A DNA stretch of 41,015 nt from Leptolinea sp. (GTDB lineage: Bacteria; Chloroflexota; Anaerolineae; Anaerolineales; Anaerolineaceae). The notes under the pieces were generated by a model that saw nothing but the letters and a program-made list of their open reading frames with translations, did no database searches and was not told the origin of the DNA. The stretch spans positions 1 to 41,015 of the forward strand of contig JAAYYW010000238.1 in assembly GCA_012515195.1 (NCBI GenBank), in the 5' to 3' direction. The position numbers and the translations under genes are program-made. Below are positions 18,594 to 28,783 of this stretch, piece by piece (within the stretch, counting starts at the first letter, position 1; every line of letters begins with the position of its first letter).

Positions 18594-20027
18594 ATGAATA
18601 ATAAAATAATTGTCTCACTGATCATTTTGATCGTTCTTTGCACATGTGGAACCCTGACTGTTCTGGCTGGCTTGTTTTTGGTCTCCCGCGCTCCCTTTGC
18701 CATCCCCTCGGCGGTTGTTGAAACCCTCCCGCCATCAGAAATGGAGGCAGACACTTTGCCTCCCCAACCATTACATACACCATTGCCGGCTAAATCTGGA
18801 AATGACTCGGTATCATCCCTTCCCGTGGAACTCGCTCTGGCGATGGACGAAATCCAATTGCAGGTCAGCGATATTCGTGGATTACAGGCCGATCAATCTT
18901 TTACTCGCGCCTTGCTTACCGAGAGTGATCTTCAACACAAAGTAGAAACCGAATTCTTTGAAGACTATTCTGCTGATGACGCCGAAGAGGATGTACTGGT
19001 ATTAAGTAAACTGGGGCTTTTACCGGAAGGATTCGACATTCTCGGCCTTTACAAAAATCTTTACGCGGAACAGATCGCTGGATATTATGATAGCGAAACG
19101 AAAGAAATGTATGTTGTGCAGGGAGAAGGTTTTACAGGTATTGAGCGGATGACATATGCCCACGAATATACACACACCCTTCAGGACCAGGCATACGACC
19201 TTGAAAAGGGCCTCAAGATCAACGAGGATTACTGCGAGAATGAGACTGAATACTGCTCTGCTGTAACCGCATTGGTTGAAGGTGATGCGGTTTTTACCGA
19301 GCAAGAGTGGTTATTAAAACATGGGAGTGAACAGGACCAACAGGAAATTCAGGATTTCTACCTTTCATATTCAAGCCCTGTTTTCGATACAGCCCCCATG
19401 TATCTCCAAAAAGATTTCCTGTTCCCGTATTTATACGGACTGGAATTTGTTTACTCCCTGAATGATCGGGGAGGGTACACACTGGTGAACCAGGCCTTTC
19501 AAAATCCACCGGTAACAACAGAACAAATCCTGCATCCTGATAAGTACCCCGCCGAAAAACCGGTTGAGGTTTCCCTGCCAGACATTCAATCAGCTTTGCC
19601 TGAAACCTGGAAGATGATCGATGAGAATGAGTTGGGCGAATGGTATTCTTACCTGGTACTGGCACATGGACGCGAAAAGAAGTATTCATTACCGGAAACA
19701 ACCGCCCGCACGGCAGCTGCCGGATGGGGAGGTGACCGATATGCCCTGTTCGCCGATCCAACGGCGAAGGAAACTGTATTCATTCTACGAACAGAATGGG
19801 ATACAGAAAATGATGCGTTGGAATTCCTTTCGGCCATGAAACAATACGGGGAAAATCGATGGGGTGATCCGGTCTCAAAAGACAACAGATCAATTCTGTG
19901 GACTGACACCACGGATGGATCGGTGAATTTGTCCCGTAACGGGTCAACTACAACCTGGTTAATCGTGCCCGATGAAACCATCTGGCAGACCATGCAAACC
20001 ATTCTGCCTGATTCCCTAACACAATAA
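18594..20027 (+). CDS. Exported HExxH metallopeptidase-like protein of unknown family
   Basis: N-terminal signal/TM. MTYAHEYTHTLQDQAYDLEKGL (HExxH) followed by VTALVEGDAVFTEQEWL, a plausible Glu third ligand. Confidence 0.7.
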   Translation: MNNKIIVSLIILIVLCTCGTLTVLAGLFLVSRAPFAIPSAVVETLPPSEMEADTLPPQPLHTPLPAKSGNDSVSSLPVELALAMDEIQLQVSDIRGLQADQSFTRALLTESDLQHKVETEFFEDYSADDAEEDVLVLSKLGLLPEGFDILGLYKNLYAEQIAGYYDSETKEMYVVQGEGFTGIERMTYAHEYTHTLQDQAYDLEKGLKINEDYCENETEYCSAVTALVEGDAVFTEQEWLLKHGSEQDQQEIQDFYLSYSSPVFDTAPMYLQKDFLFPYLYGLEFVYSLNDRGGYTLVNQAFQNPPVTTEQILHPDKYPAEKPVEVSLPDIQSALPETWKMIDENELGEWYSYLVLAHGREKKYSLPETTARTAAAGWGGDRYALFADPTAKETVFILRTEWDTENDALEFLSAMKQYGENRWGDPVSKDNRSILWTDTTDGSVNLSRNGSTTTWLIVPDETIWQTMQTILPDSLTQ

Positions 20028-20037
20028 GGATTTACGG

Positions 20038-20724
20038 ATGCCATTGGAAACCAGTCTTATTCGTGCCATATGCTTTGATGTTGACGGCACATTGAGCGAC
20101 ACCGATGATGTCTGGTTGGAAAAATCGCTGTCTTTCATTCGCCCGTTCCGGTGGATATATCGCCAGACGGAACCGGACAGACTGGCCCGACGCTTGATCA
20201 TGGGAATAGAAACACCCGGGAACAATGTTTATCATATACTTGACCGCCTGGGTATGGATGCCCTGGCAGGCCGTGTTTACAGTATGGTAAGCCGGGCCTT
20301 TCACCGCCATCCCAAAAAATACCAACTGGTTCCAGGAACCATGGACACTCTGGAATTTCTGGGAAGATTTTTCCCGTTGGCGGTGGTAAGCGCGGGCAGC
20401 CATACCGGCACGCACGGCTTTCTGGAAACATTCGGGCTTCACAAGTTTTTCAAAGCCGTTGCCACCTCGCAAACATGCAAATTCACAAAACCATTCCCCC
20501 ACCCGTTGATCTGGGCCGCAGGGCAAATGGGTGTCGATCCACGAAATTGCCTCATGATCGGGGATACCGTTGTTGATATCAAAGCTGGCAAAGCAGCCGG
20601 CGCACAAACTGTTGGTGTATTATGCGGTTTTGGTGAAAGAGATGAGCTGGAGAAAGCCGGCGCCGATCTTATCCTCAACAGTCCTGTCGAACTCCTCGAA
20701 AGTTTCAGGCCCGACCCTAGTTGA
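20038..20724 (+). CDS. HAD family hydrolase
   Basis: ICFDVDGTLSDTDD (DxD), VVSAGSHTGTHG, MIGDTVVDIKAGKAAGAQTVGVLCGFG. Confidence 0.92.
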   Translation: MPLETSLIRAICFDVDGTLSDTDDVWLEKSLSFIRPFRWIYRQTEPDRLARRLIMGIETPGNNVYHILDRLGMDALAGRVYSMVSRAFHRHPKKYQLVPGTMDTLEFLGRFFPLAVVSAGSHTGTHGFLETFGLHKFFKAVATSQTCKFTKPFPHPLIWAAGQMGVDPRNCLMIGDTVVDIKAGKAAGAQTVGVLCGFGERDELEKAGADLILNSPVELLESFRPDPS

Positions 20725-20845
20725 TTGGCAGGGTTCTGGAATACGGGCAACCAAAACATTTTATTTGTGATCCAAGTCCATCCCTGCCCGGCTTGACCGA
20801 CATTTTTTCACATGTTATGATGCTCAAATTATCGAAGAAGGATGT

Positions 20846-22072
20846 ATGACCGAAATTTCACCGACTCCGGAAAAGGATTTTCTGGACGGATCAATAAACG
20901 AAAACCCAGTTGACGAAGAATCCGAAGGATCTGATGAATCGGAATCGTTGTGGATTCGCGTCTGGCAAGCCATTCAACAGCGTGGACTGACCGAACAGGC
21001 TATGAGAGCCGGTACGGGTCTCGCTTCCATCACGTTGATCTTGATCGCTGTCTGGGTTATGAATAGCTTCTTTCTCTCCGGGACTGTAACCAATCCACAG
21101 AAGGCCGACATTCCATATACCAGCAGCACACCCACTTCACTGCCGGGGACTAATCCATCTTCCGTGGTCTACACAGGCGGCAATGTTTTGCTGGATAGTA
21201 TTCCCCGGTTTACAGACGCGCATACTTCATTACCTGCAAAACCGCGTTCCCAAATAACCCAATACACCGTTCAAAAGGGTGACACGATTTTTGCCATTGC
21301 GTCCAAGTTCAACCTGAAGCCCCAAACCATACTTTGGGGCAACTATCACGTACTGGCAGATAACCCCCATTACCTGCAACCTGACCAGGTTTTGAACATA
21401 CTTCCCGTGGATGGGGTGTATCACGAATGGCACGCCGGCGAAGGACTTAACGGTGTGGCCAAGTTCTACGGTGTAACACCAGAAGTTGTCGTCAACTTCC
21501 CGGGAAACGGGTTGGACATTGCGAGCCTGGGTGATTTTGCGAATCCCAATATTGAACCGGGAAAAATGCTGATCGTCCCTGGAGGACAGCGGGAATTTGT
21601 TGTATGGTCAGCACCGCGCATAACCCGCAGTGATCCCGCTGTTGCAAAGATATACGGCCCCGGCGCCTGTGGTGCTGTCGTGGATGGTACGATTGGCAGT
21701 GGTCTGTTCCTCTGGCCATCGACGGACCGCTTCATTTCCGGATACGATTATTCGCCCGAAACCGGGCATTACGCTATTGACATCGGTGGGGCTTTGAATA
21801 ACGGTGTCTTCGCGTCAGACGGCGGTGTGATCGTATATGCCGGATGGAATGATTTCGGGTACGGGAATGTGGTCGTAATTGATCATGGTAACGGCTGGCA
21901 ATCGTTGTACGCGCATCTCAATTCCATTAGCGTCGCCTGCGGACAGTCTGTTTCGCAAGGGGCAGTGATTGGTTTGCTGGGTTCGACCGGAAAATCCACC
22001 GGGCCTCATCTTCATTTTGAAATGCGCAGCGACACCTACGGTCGTGTAAATCCAAAAGATTTCCTGCAATAA
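20846..22072 (+). CDS. LysM and M23 peptidase domain protein
   Basis: TM segment; LysM YTVQKGDTIFAIASKFNLKPQTILWGN; second LysM-like repeat; GHYAIDIGG and GPHLHFEMR M23 motifs. Confidence 0.92.
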   Translation: MTEISPTPEKDFLDGSINENPVDEESEGSDESESLWIRVWQAIQQRGLTEQAMRAGTGLASITLILIAVWVMNSFFLSGTVTNPQKADIPYTSSTPTSLPGTNPSSVVYTGGNVLLDSIPRFTDAHTSLPAKPRSQITQYTVQKGDTIFAIASKFNLKPQTILWGNYHVLADNPHYLQPDQVLNILPVDGVYHEWHAGEGLNGVAKFYGVTPEVVVNFPGNGLDIASLGDFANPNIEPGKMLIVPGGQREFVVWSAPRITRSDPAVAKIYGPGACGAVVDGTIGSGLFLWPSTDRFISGYDYSPETGHYAIDIGGALNNGVFASDGGVIVYAGWNDFGYGNVVVIDHGNGWQSLYAHLNSISVACGQSVSQGAVIGLLGSTGKSTGPHLHFEMRSDTYGRVNPKDFLQ

Positions 22073-22152
22073 CAACCTGTTCCTTTTCCAACTGGCGAAT
22101 GTTAGAATGATAAAAACATTCTTATTATTTCACTAATCGAAAGGATTCTGAC

Positions 22153-23001
22153 ATGTCAGCCCTTTCAGATGTGCGTCCTTCTCCAATTGCAGGACGCTGG
22201 TACGAAAACAATCCGACCCGTCTCGCCCGCCAGATTGATACATACCTGGATTATGCTGTGATCCCACCCCTTCCGGGCGAGGTGATAGGCCTTGTTGCTC
22301 CGCATGCCGGGCATCGGTATTCCGGGTTAACGGCAGCTCATGCCTTCAAGACTGTCCAGGGCAATTCATATGACCTGGTGGTCGTGATCGCACCGTACCA
22401 CGACCTTTATCCCGGTTCTCTGATAACAACAGCACACCAGGCATATGGCACACCGCTTGGCCCCATACCGGTTCATGGGGAGTGTCTGTCTCATCTGGAG
22501 ATGGCATTAAAAACCTCTGGCGGCTTAACCCTGAACCGTCTTTTCCGCGATACAGAACATTCACTGGAAATCGAGCTTCCATTTTTACAGCGAAGCCTTA
22601 TTGGAAAGTTTTCACTTCTTCCAGTTATGGTCCGCTCGCGTGATGCCATGGAAATGCGGACGTTGGGAGAAACAATCGCGGACGTCACAAAGGACCTAAA
22701 AACCCTGTTGGTAGCCAGCAGCGACCTCTCTCACTTTTTCCCTGAATCACAGGCTTTATTGCTTGATGGGTTTCTGGAAAAGCAGGTAGAAAAACTCTCC
22801 CCGGAAGGGGTTCTAAACGCGGATATTACCGGAAAAGGTTACGCGTGTGGAGCAGGGGCAATCAGCGCGGTTATGTGGGCATCACTTAAGCGGCAAGCCA
22901 ACAAGGCAATAATTCTTCATCATAGTACATCCGCAGATGAGACTGGGGATCGCAGTTCGGTTGTCGGGTATGCTTCAGCAGTTTTTGTGAAAACTGAATA
23001 A
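22153..23001 (+). CDS. amrB: AmmeMemoRadiSam system protein B / MEMO1 family protein
   Basis: SPIAGRWYENNPTRLARQIDTYL, GLVAPHAGHRYSGLTAAHAF, DTEHSLEIELPFLQ, LLVASSDLSHFFP, CGAGAISAVMW. Confidence 0.9.
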   Translation: MSALSDVRPSPIAGRWYENNPTRLARQIDTYLDYAVIPPLPGEVIGLVAPHAGHRYSGLTAAHAFKTVQGNSYDLVVVIAPYHDLYPGSLITTAHQAYGTPLGPIPVHGECLSHLEMALKTSGGLTLNRLFRDTEHSLEIELPFLQRSLIGKFSLLPVMVRSRDAMEMRTLGETIADVTKDLKTLLVASSDLSHFFPESQALLLDGFLEKQVEKLSPEGVLNADITGKGYACGAGAISAVMWASLKRQANKAIILHHSTSADETGDRSSVVGYASAVFVKTE

Positions 23002-23042
23002 AAAAAACACGGTTTTATACACATATCGTGTAAACTCTTAAT

Positions 23043-25517
23043 ATGGATAAACCGCAATACGTAAGGGTGGCGGTAAACATCCCGGCGATTGACTCGGAGT
23101 TTGATTACAGCCTTCCTGATGAACTCAAGGATTGTGTACTGCCCGGCTGCCTGGTCGAAATTCCATTCGCCAACCGGGTTGTACAGGGCATCATCACTCG
23201 GTTTATCGACATACCTTCTGTGCCTGAAGTTAAGGCTGTCAGTGGGTTAATTGATCCGGTTCCCGTTCTTACAGACAAACAAATCCAACTGGCCATCTGG
23301 ATGTCGAAAGAAACCCTGACACCTCTGGGGCTCTGTATTGATCAAATGCTCCCACCGGGTCTGGTTGCACAGGCAGATAACCTGTACGAAGTCATAACCG
23401 ATGAGATCAACCTGGTCAAGATGGATCAGACAGAGCAACGCATCATGCAACAACTAATAAACCGTGGGGGATTACGATTGCACCAAATGGAAGCTGCCAT
23501 TCCTCATACAACCCTCGAGGGAGCACTACGAAAACTGCAACAAGCCGGACAGATAACATCAAGGTCTATTTTGCTTCCACCAAAGGTCAGACCAAAATTT
23601 GTGCGCACAGCTTCTCTTGCCTGTCCGAACGAAACAATAAACGCGAAGAAGGAAAATCTGAGCATGTTCCCGGCAGTACAGGAGCGCCGTCAACGGGCGC
23701 TTGAATATCTCATGGGGGAGCCGTTGCCGGTTGAGGTCACCTGGGTGTACGCTGCCAGCGGATGCAACATGGCTGACCTGATCATTTTGCAGGAAATGGA
23801 TCTTGTTGTTTTGAGTGAGACTGAAGTCTGGCGTGATCCATTGAGGAACGTACAACCATTAGATCAAGAAGTGCCGGAACTTACCGAAGACCAGCAGAAA
23901 GTTTGGAATGAGGTTAAGACTGCGTTGGAATGGAGCCGGAGCGGTGAAATGATCCAACCACTCCTGATACAGGGGGTTACCGGGTCCGGCAAAACTGAGA
24001 TCTATTTACGGGCAGCCGCAGAGACGGTGAATGCGGGACGACAGGCCATTATTCTGGTTCCCGAAATATCCCTTACGCCTCAGGCAGTCCAACGGTTCCT
24101 GACCCGGTTTCCCGGCCAGGTGGGATTGATCCATTCAAAACTGACACCGGGTGAACGGTATGATACCTGGAGGCGCGCCCGTGCTGGTGTTCTCCCGATC
24201 ATCGTCGGTCCGCGCAGCGCACTGTTCACACCATTGAAAGACCTTGGACTGATCGTTATTGATGAATGTCATGATGATTCATATTACCAACGGGAACCAG
24301 CTCCGGCGTTTTCTACCCAGCGTGTTGCCTCACGACTTACCGAGCTATGCTCAGCCGCGCTTATAATGGGTTCTGCCACACCGGATGTTTCTCAACAGTA
24401 TTTTGCCCGAAAAGGAACCTACCAGCACTTGCTGCTTCCCCGCCGGGTAACTCCGCTCGAAAATGGATCAGGGAAACAGACAGAAGATCCGGGATTGCCA
24501 CCAATCCAGGTCGTAGATATGCGTTCTGAATTGAAAGCGGGTGTGCGGTCCATGTTCAGCCGGCCACTTCAAGAATCCTTGCAGAAGGTGCTTGAAGCAC
24601 AGGAACAGGCGATACTATTTCTCAATCGCCTGGGAACCTCAACTTTTATCTTTTGTTACGACTGTGGACACACGATTCGCTGCCCGCGTTGTGAGATTCC
24701 GTTAACCTACCATTCAGTTGAAAACATCCTGCTCTGCCATCATTGTGGTTACCAGAGGCAGATGCCAAAAGCGTGCCCCAATTGCACCAGCCAGCGCATT
24801 CGCGGTTTTGGAACCGGGACCGAACGGGTGGAGACTGAATTAAAGAATCTATTTCCTGACGCCCGCGTTCTTCGCCTGGATTCCGAGACCACACAGACAA
24901 AGGGTGCCAACGAAATCATCTTGGGCCATTTCAGCGCACATCATGCCGATTTCCTGGTTGGAACACAGATGGTGACCAAAGGACATGATTTTCCACTTGT
25001 CACACTTGTCGGTATTCTACTGGCAGAATCCGGCCTTAACCTGCCAGATTACCGGTCGCCGGAACGCACATTCCAATTGGTAACCCAGGTGGCAGGCCGT
25101 TCAGGCCGCAGTGAGCGGCAGGGCAATGTGATCCTTCAGACTTACCAGCCGGAACACTTCGTCATCCAGGCCGCGTCCAGGCATGATTTAAATACGTTTT
25201 ACGACCACGAGATAGAACAACGCAAACGTCTTCAGTATCCGCCTTACACACGGTTGGCCCGGTTGATCTTTGTAAATCTAAATGAAGAATTCTGCAAAAC
25301 CCAGGCGGAAAATGTGCGGGAAAGAATAGCCCACCGGATTGAAGAAGAGAACCTGGGGGCATCCTCAGTTGGTGCAGCACTTCCCTGTTACTTTTCACGT
25401 GAGAATGGTCAATACCGCTACCAGGTGGTCATCCGAAGTTCTGACCCTGCCCGGGTTCTGCACGATATCCCACTCAATAATTGCCGTGTGCAGATCGATC
25501 CTGTTGATTTGTTATAA
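23043..25517 (+). CDS. priA: Primosomal protein N' (replication restart helicase PriA)
   Basis: VTGSGKTEIYLRAA (Walker A), IVIDECHDDSYY (DExH), paired Cys zinc-binding CYDCGHTIRCPRCEIPL...CHHCGYQRQMPKACPNC, GTGTERVETEL. Confidence 0.95.
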   Translation: MDKPQYVRVAVNIPAIDSEFDYSLPDELKDCVLPGCLVEIPFANRVVQGIITRFIDIPSVPEVKAVSGLIDPVPVLTDKQIQLAIWMSKETLTPLGLCIDQMLPPGLVAQADNLYEVITDEINLVKMDQTEQRIMQQLINRGGLRLHQMEAAIPHTTLEGALRKLQQAGQITSRSILLPPKVRPKFVRTASLACPNETINAKKENLSMFPAVQERRQRALEYLMGEPLPVEVTWVYAASGCNMADLIILQEMDLVVLSETEVWRDPLRNVQPLDQEVPELTEDQQKVWNEVKTALEWSRSGEMIQPLLIQGVTGSGKTEIYLRAAAETVNAGRQAIILVPEISLTPQAVQRFLTRFPGQVGLIHSKLTPGERYDTWRRARAGVLPIIVGPRSALFTPLKDLGLIVIDECHDDSYYQREPAPAFSTQRVASRLTELCSAALIMGSATPDVSQQYFARKGTYQHLLLPRRVTPLENGSGKQTEDPGLPPIQVVDMRSELKAGVRSMFSRPLQESLQKVLEAQEQAILFLNRLGTSTFIFCYDCGHTIRCPRCEIPLTYHSVENILLCHHCGYQRQMPKACPNCTSQRIRGFGTGTERVETELKNLFPDARVLRLDSETTQTKGANEIILGHFSAHHADFLVGTQMVTKGHDFPLVTLVGILLAESGLNLPDYRSPERTFQLVTQVAGRSGRSERQGNVILQTYQPEHFVIQAASRHDLNTFYDHEIEQRKRLQYPPYTRLARLIFVNLNEEFCKTQAENVRERIAHRIEEENLGASSVGAALPCYFSRENGQYRYQVVIRSSDPARVLHDIPLNNCRVQIDPVDLL

Positions 25518-25553
25518 AAAAAAGCTGGAAGAAGCAAGAGCTTCCTCCAGCTG
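25518..25553 (-). terminator. Rho-independent terminator for the minus-strand M23 gene
   Basis: Minus strand AGCTGGAGGAAGC TCTT GCTTCTTCCAGCT followed by a T8 run (25517-25524). Confidence 0.8.
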
Positions 25554-25570
25554 ACAGTCAAAAAATGTTT

Positions 25571-26695
25571 CTACTGTAATACAGCCCAGGGATTGATAAA
25601 ACCGCCAAAGTAACGGACCTCAAAGTGAAGATGCGGTCCGGTGGAGTTACCCGTACTTCCCGCGAGAGCAATGATCTGTCCCTGGGTCACACTCTGCCCG
25701 CAGCGCACCTGCACCGCGTTGTTGTGGGCATAGGCTGTGCGGTAACCATTTCCATGATCGATCATGACAAAGTTGCCATAACCACCGCCGATGGGCCCGG
25801 CATAAACGACCACACCGCTATCAGCCGCCTTAATATAGTCTCCTGTTAGCGCGGCAATATCAATTCCCAGGTGGCCTGACCAGTAGTCATTGCCAGAAAT
25901 CTTGTGAGCGTTATTGGTAGGCCAGATGAAACCACCTGTTCCAACAGCGCCACCATCACCTGTTTCACAGGCACCTGGCCCGATGATCTTTGAATTGGCG
26001 ATAGTAGCCGATTTACCTTTGGCAATATCCGGAACGATCCACTGACGAACTTCACCTGTTCCTCCGGGGATCATCAGGTATTGACCTTCCTTAATCTGCG
26101 GATCAACAAAATCGAGTTTGTTACCAGGCCACATGACAATATCTTCCACGTAGACCCTGTATTTGGACGCGATCTTTTCCAGTGTGTCGTATTTTTTAAC
26201 TTTATAGTACACGCCGTCTGTCGGCGGGATATTCAATGTCACACCCACCGAAAGCATCTGGGGGTCATCTTGAAGCACATCAAAATTAGCCCAAAGAATT
26301 GATTCTGGTTCCAGGTCATATTGCCGGGAAATCGAAAATACCGAATCACCTTTTTGGACAAGATAGTGTTGGATTTTATCTAACGGTCTGTCAGGTTTAT
26401 CCGTATGAAGGGACGCCGCTCGTGATAGGGATATCAGGTTATCTACTGTGATATCAGGCATGTGCGGTGCTCCCCCGCTGCCTTCAGGAATGGGGGAAAC
26501 TGGAATGGGGGTTGGAACCGGGGCTTCAACCTTAATCAATCCGGGAATTTTTTGGAACGCGACAAAGCCGGCAAAACCGACCATGATCAGCGCAACCCCC
26601 CAGCTGATTTTTGGAAGCCAGAATTCGAGGGGGGAAACACGGGTTGTACCCGTTTGATCCTCCGGCTTCTCGCGGGTTGCGAATTTTAATTTCAC
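25571..26695 (-). CDS. LysM and M23 peptidase domain protein (paralogue of 20846-22072)
   Basis: YLVQKGDSVFSISRQYDLEPESILWANFD LysM; GHLGIDIAA and GPHLHFEVRY M23 motifs. GTG start overlaps the rho stop (TAGTG). Confidence 0.92.
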   Translation of the reverse strand: MKLKFATREKPEDQTGTTRVSPLEFWLPKISWGVALIMVGFAGFVAFQKIPGLIKVEAPVPTPIPVSPIPEGSGGAPHMPDITVDNLISLSRAASLHTDKPDRPLDKIQHYLVQKGDSVFSISRQYDLEPESILWANFDVLQDDPQMLSVGVTLNIPPTDGVYYKVKKYDTLEKIASKYRVYVEDIVMWPGNKLDFVDPQIKEGQYLMIPGGTGEVRQWIVPDIAKGKSATIANSKIIGPGACETGDGGAVGTGGFIWPTNNAHKISGNDYWSGHLGIDIAALTGDYIKAADSGVVVYAGPIGGGYGNFVMIDHGNGYRTAYAHNNAVQVRCGQSVTQGQIIALAGSTGNSTGPHLHFEVRYFGGFINPWAVLQ

Positions 26696-27972
26696 TAATC
26701 CTCCGTTAAGTTTTCCAAAAACTCCTGATTGTTACGGGTTCGTGTTAACCGCTGCAGAATCGCTTCCGTTCCCACAGAAGTATCCATCCCGGCCCCTTGA
26801 GGCGGCGGCGTGATCATTTGCAGGTACATACGCCGCATTAACCAGGCTCTTTGAAGAATATCCGGACCCAACAACAACTCCTCCCGGCGGGTGGATGAAC
26901 GTTCAATATCGATAGCCGGGAAAACCCTGCGTTCTTGTAAACGCCGGGAAAGATGCAATTCCATGTTGCCAGTACCTTTAAATTCTTCATAAACGACATC
27001 ATCCAACCTTGAACCTGTATCAATTAAAGCAGTAGCGATGATCGTCAGCGAACCGCCTTCCTCCAGATTCCTTGCTGCTCCGAAAAACCGTTTCGGTGGG
27101 TATAACGCGGTTGGATCCATTCCACCAGAAAGAGTTCTTCCGGATGGATTTACTACCAGATTATAAGCCCTTGCGAGCCTTGTTAGCGAGTCCATTAGTA
27201 TAACCACATCCCGCCCCATTTCGACCAGTCGTTTTGCCCGGTCTAGCGCGATCTCAGCAGCCCTGACATGAGAGGTGACCGGTTCATCGAACGTGGAAGC
27301 CACCACTTCAGCATCCACAGAACGATCCATATCGGTAACCTCCTCCGGTCTTTCACCGATCAATGTGATAATGAGGTGAACATCGGGGTAGTTGGTGGAA
27401 ATGCCATTTGCCACCTGTTTCATGATCGTGGTTTTACCCGCCTTGGGCGGTGAGACGATCATACCTCGCTGACCCCGCCCGATCGGAGATACCAGGTTGA
27501 TCAACCGGGTGGAAAGTATTGACCGGTCTGTTTCCAGGTCAAACCGCTTGTCGGGAAAAATTGGAGTCATATCCTCAAATCGGCGGCGGTTGTGCAATTC
27601 TTCAGGAGAAATCCCATTTATCGTTTCAACTTTTAAGAGACCGTAATGGCGCTCCGTTTCGCGCGGCGGACGGACCTGTCCAAGTACAAAATCGCCACTT
27701 CGCAGTTCATACCGGCGCAGCTGGGCCTGGGACACATAAACATCATCCGGTCCAATGGCGTAATTCCGGCGCAGGAAACCGATACCTTCCTGCAAAACTT
27801 CAAGAACACCACCGCGAACTTCCAGCCCCTCCTGCGCGGCTTCATTCTGACGGATCTGAAGTATCAGATTCTCTTTCTTCAATCGGGCTGCGTTCGGCAC
27901 GTTAAAATCTATGCCTATTTGCCTGAGATTCGCCAGGGGAGTTTTTTGTAATTCAGCAATATCAACGGTCAT
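26695..27972 (-). CDS. rho: Transcription termination factor Rho
   Basis: N-terminal [19 protein letters not shown]-binding [30 protein letters not shown]; Walker [65 protein letters not shown]. Confidence 0.97.
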   Translation of the reverse strand: MTVDIAELQKTPLANLRQIGIDFNVPNAARLKKENLILQIRQNEAAQEGLEVRGGVLEVLQEGIGFLRRNYAIGPDDVYVSQAQLRRYELRSGDFVLGQVRPPRETERHYGLLKVETINGISPEELHNRRRFEDMTPIFPDKRFDLETDRSILSTRLINLVSPIGRGQRGMIVSPPKAGKTTIMKQVANGISTNYPDVHLIITLIGERPEEVTDMDRSVDAEVVASTFDEPVTSHVRAAEIALDRAKRLVEMGRDVVILMDSLTRLARAYNLVVNPSGRTLSGGMDPTALYPPKRFFGAARNLEEGGSLTIIATALIDTGSRLDDVVYEEFKGTGNMELHLSRRLQERRVFPAIDIERSSTRREELLLGPDILQRAWLMRRMYLQMITPPPQGAGMDTSVGTEAILQRLTRTRNNQEFLENLTED

Positions 27973-28330
27973 AAGGATCTCTTATCAATTTTTCCAGGAT
28001 AGACAGACAATAACCCAGCCACCCAGTGATTGGGCCTGCCTGTTGCGATCCATCAGTTTGTCAGGGAAAAGGGATTGTTCTAAGCCAATAAAATAATAAT
28101 CCTAGTCAGAAAATTCGGAGTGATTTTGTCTGACCCAGAAAGATTATAGCATGCCCTCAAAACTCCGGCAAGAACAGGTGCATAGTGTTCAGAATCGTCT
28201 GGATGTTTTATGTTGAAAGTCCAGTCTTCGATTCGTGATTTCAATGTTTTCACTCCGGCGCATTTTTTTGTATCAACGGCCTATGATAGAATTTCTGCAG
28301 GTACTTTCTTCAAAAGGCGTGCAGAATTTT

Positions 28331-28783
28331 ATGAATGAATTGTTTGCAACCATACAAAAGTTCTTTACAGACGATGAGTGGTATTACATGCAATTGGGGA
28401 ATCAGCCCATCCTGCAAATGACCTTTCAAGGAAAAAATGGGAAATGGACCTGTTACGCGCAGGTCCATGAAGAACAACCAATTTTTTTCTTCTTTTCTGT
28501 TTGCCCGGTCAATGTTCCGGAGGAAAAACGACCTGTTCTTTCCGAGTTCATTACCCGCGCGAATTATGGATTGAAAGTTGGCAATTTCGAAATGGATTTT
28601 TCAGATGGAGAAATTCGATACAAGACAAGCATAAATGTAGAAAATGATTCTCTATCCGGCGCGATTATCCGAAACCTGGTTTATGCCAATCTGTGGACTA
28701 TGGATCGTTATTTAACAGGAATTCTCTCTGTGATTTATGGAGATGTCACGCCAGTAGAGGCCTTACAGAAATCGGAGGAATAA
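28331..28783 (+). CDS. YbjN-like domain protein
   Basis: MNELFATIQKFFTDDEWYYMQLGNQPILQMTFQGKNGKWTCYAQVHEEQPIFFFFSVCPVNVPEEKRPVLSEFITRANYGLKVGNFEMDFSDGEIRYKTSI. Confidence 0.7.
   Translation: MNELFATIQKFFTDDEWYYMQLGNQPILQMTFQGKNGKWTCYAQVHEEQPIFFFFSVCPVNVPEEKRPVLSEFITRANYGLKVGNFEMDFSDGEIRYKTSINVENDSLSGAIIRNLVYANLWTMDRYLTGILSVIYGDVTPVEALQKSEE

Noticed and set aside
22097-22121. GAATGTT/AACATTC hairpin between the LysM-M23 gene and amrB
   Set aside because: Short AT-rich 7-bp stem without a clean T-run; too weak to call as a terminator.
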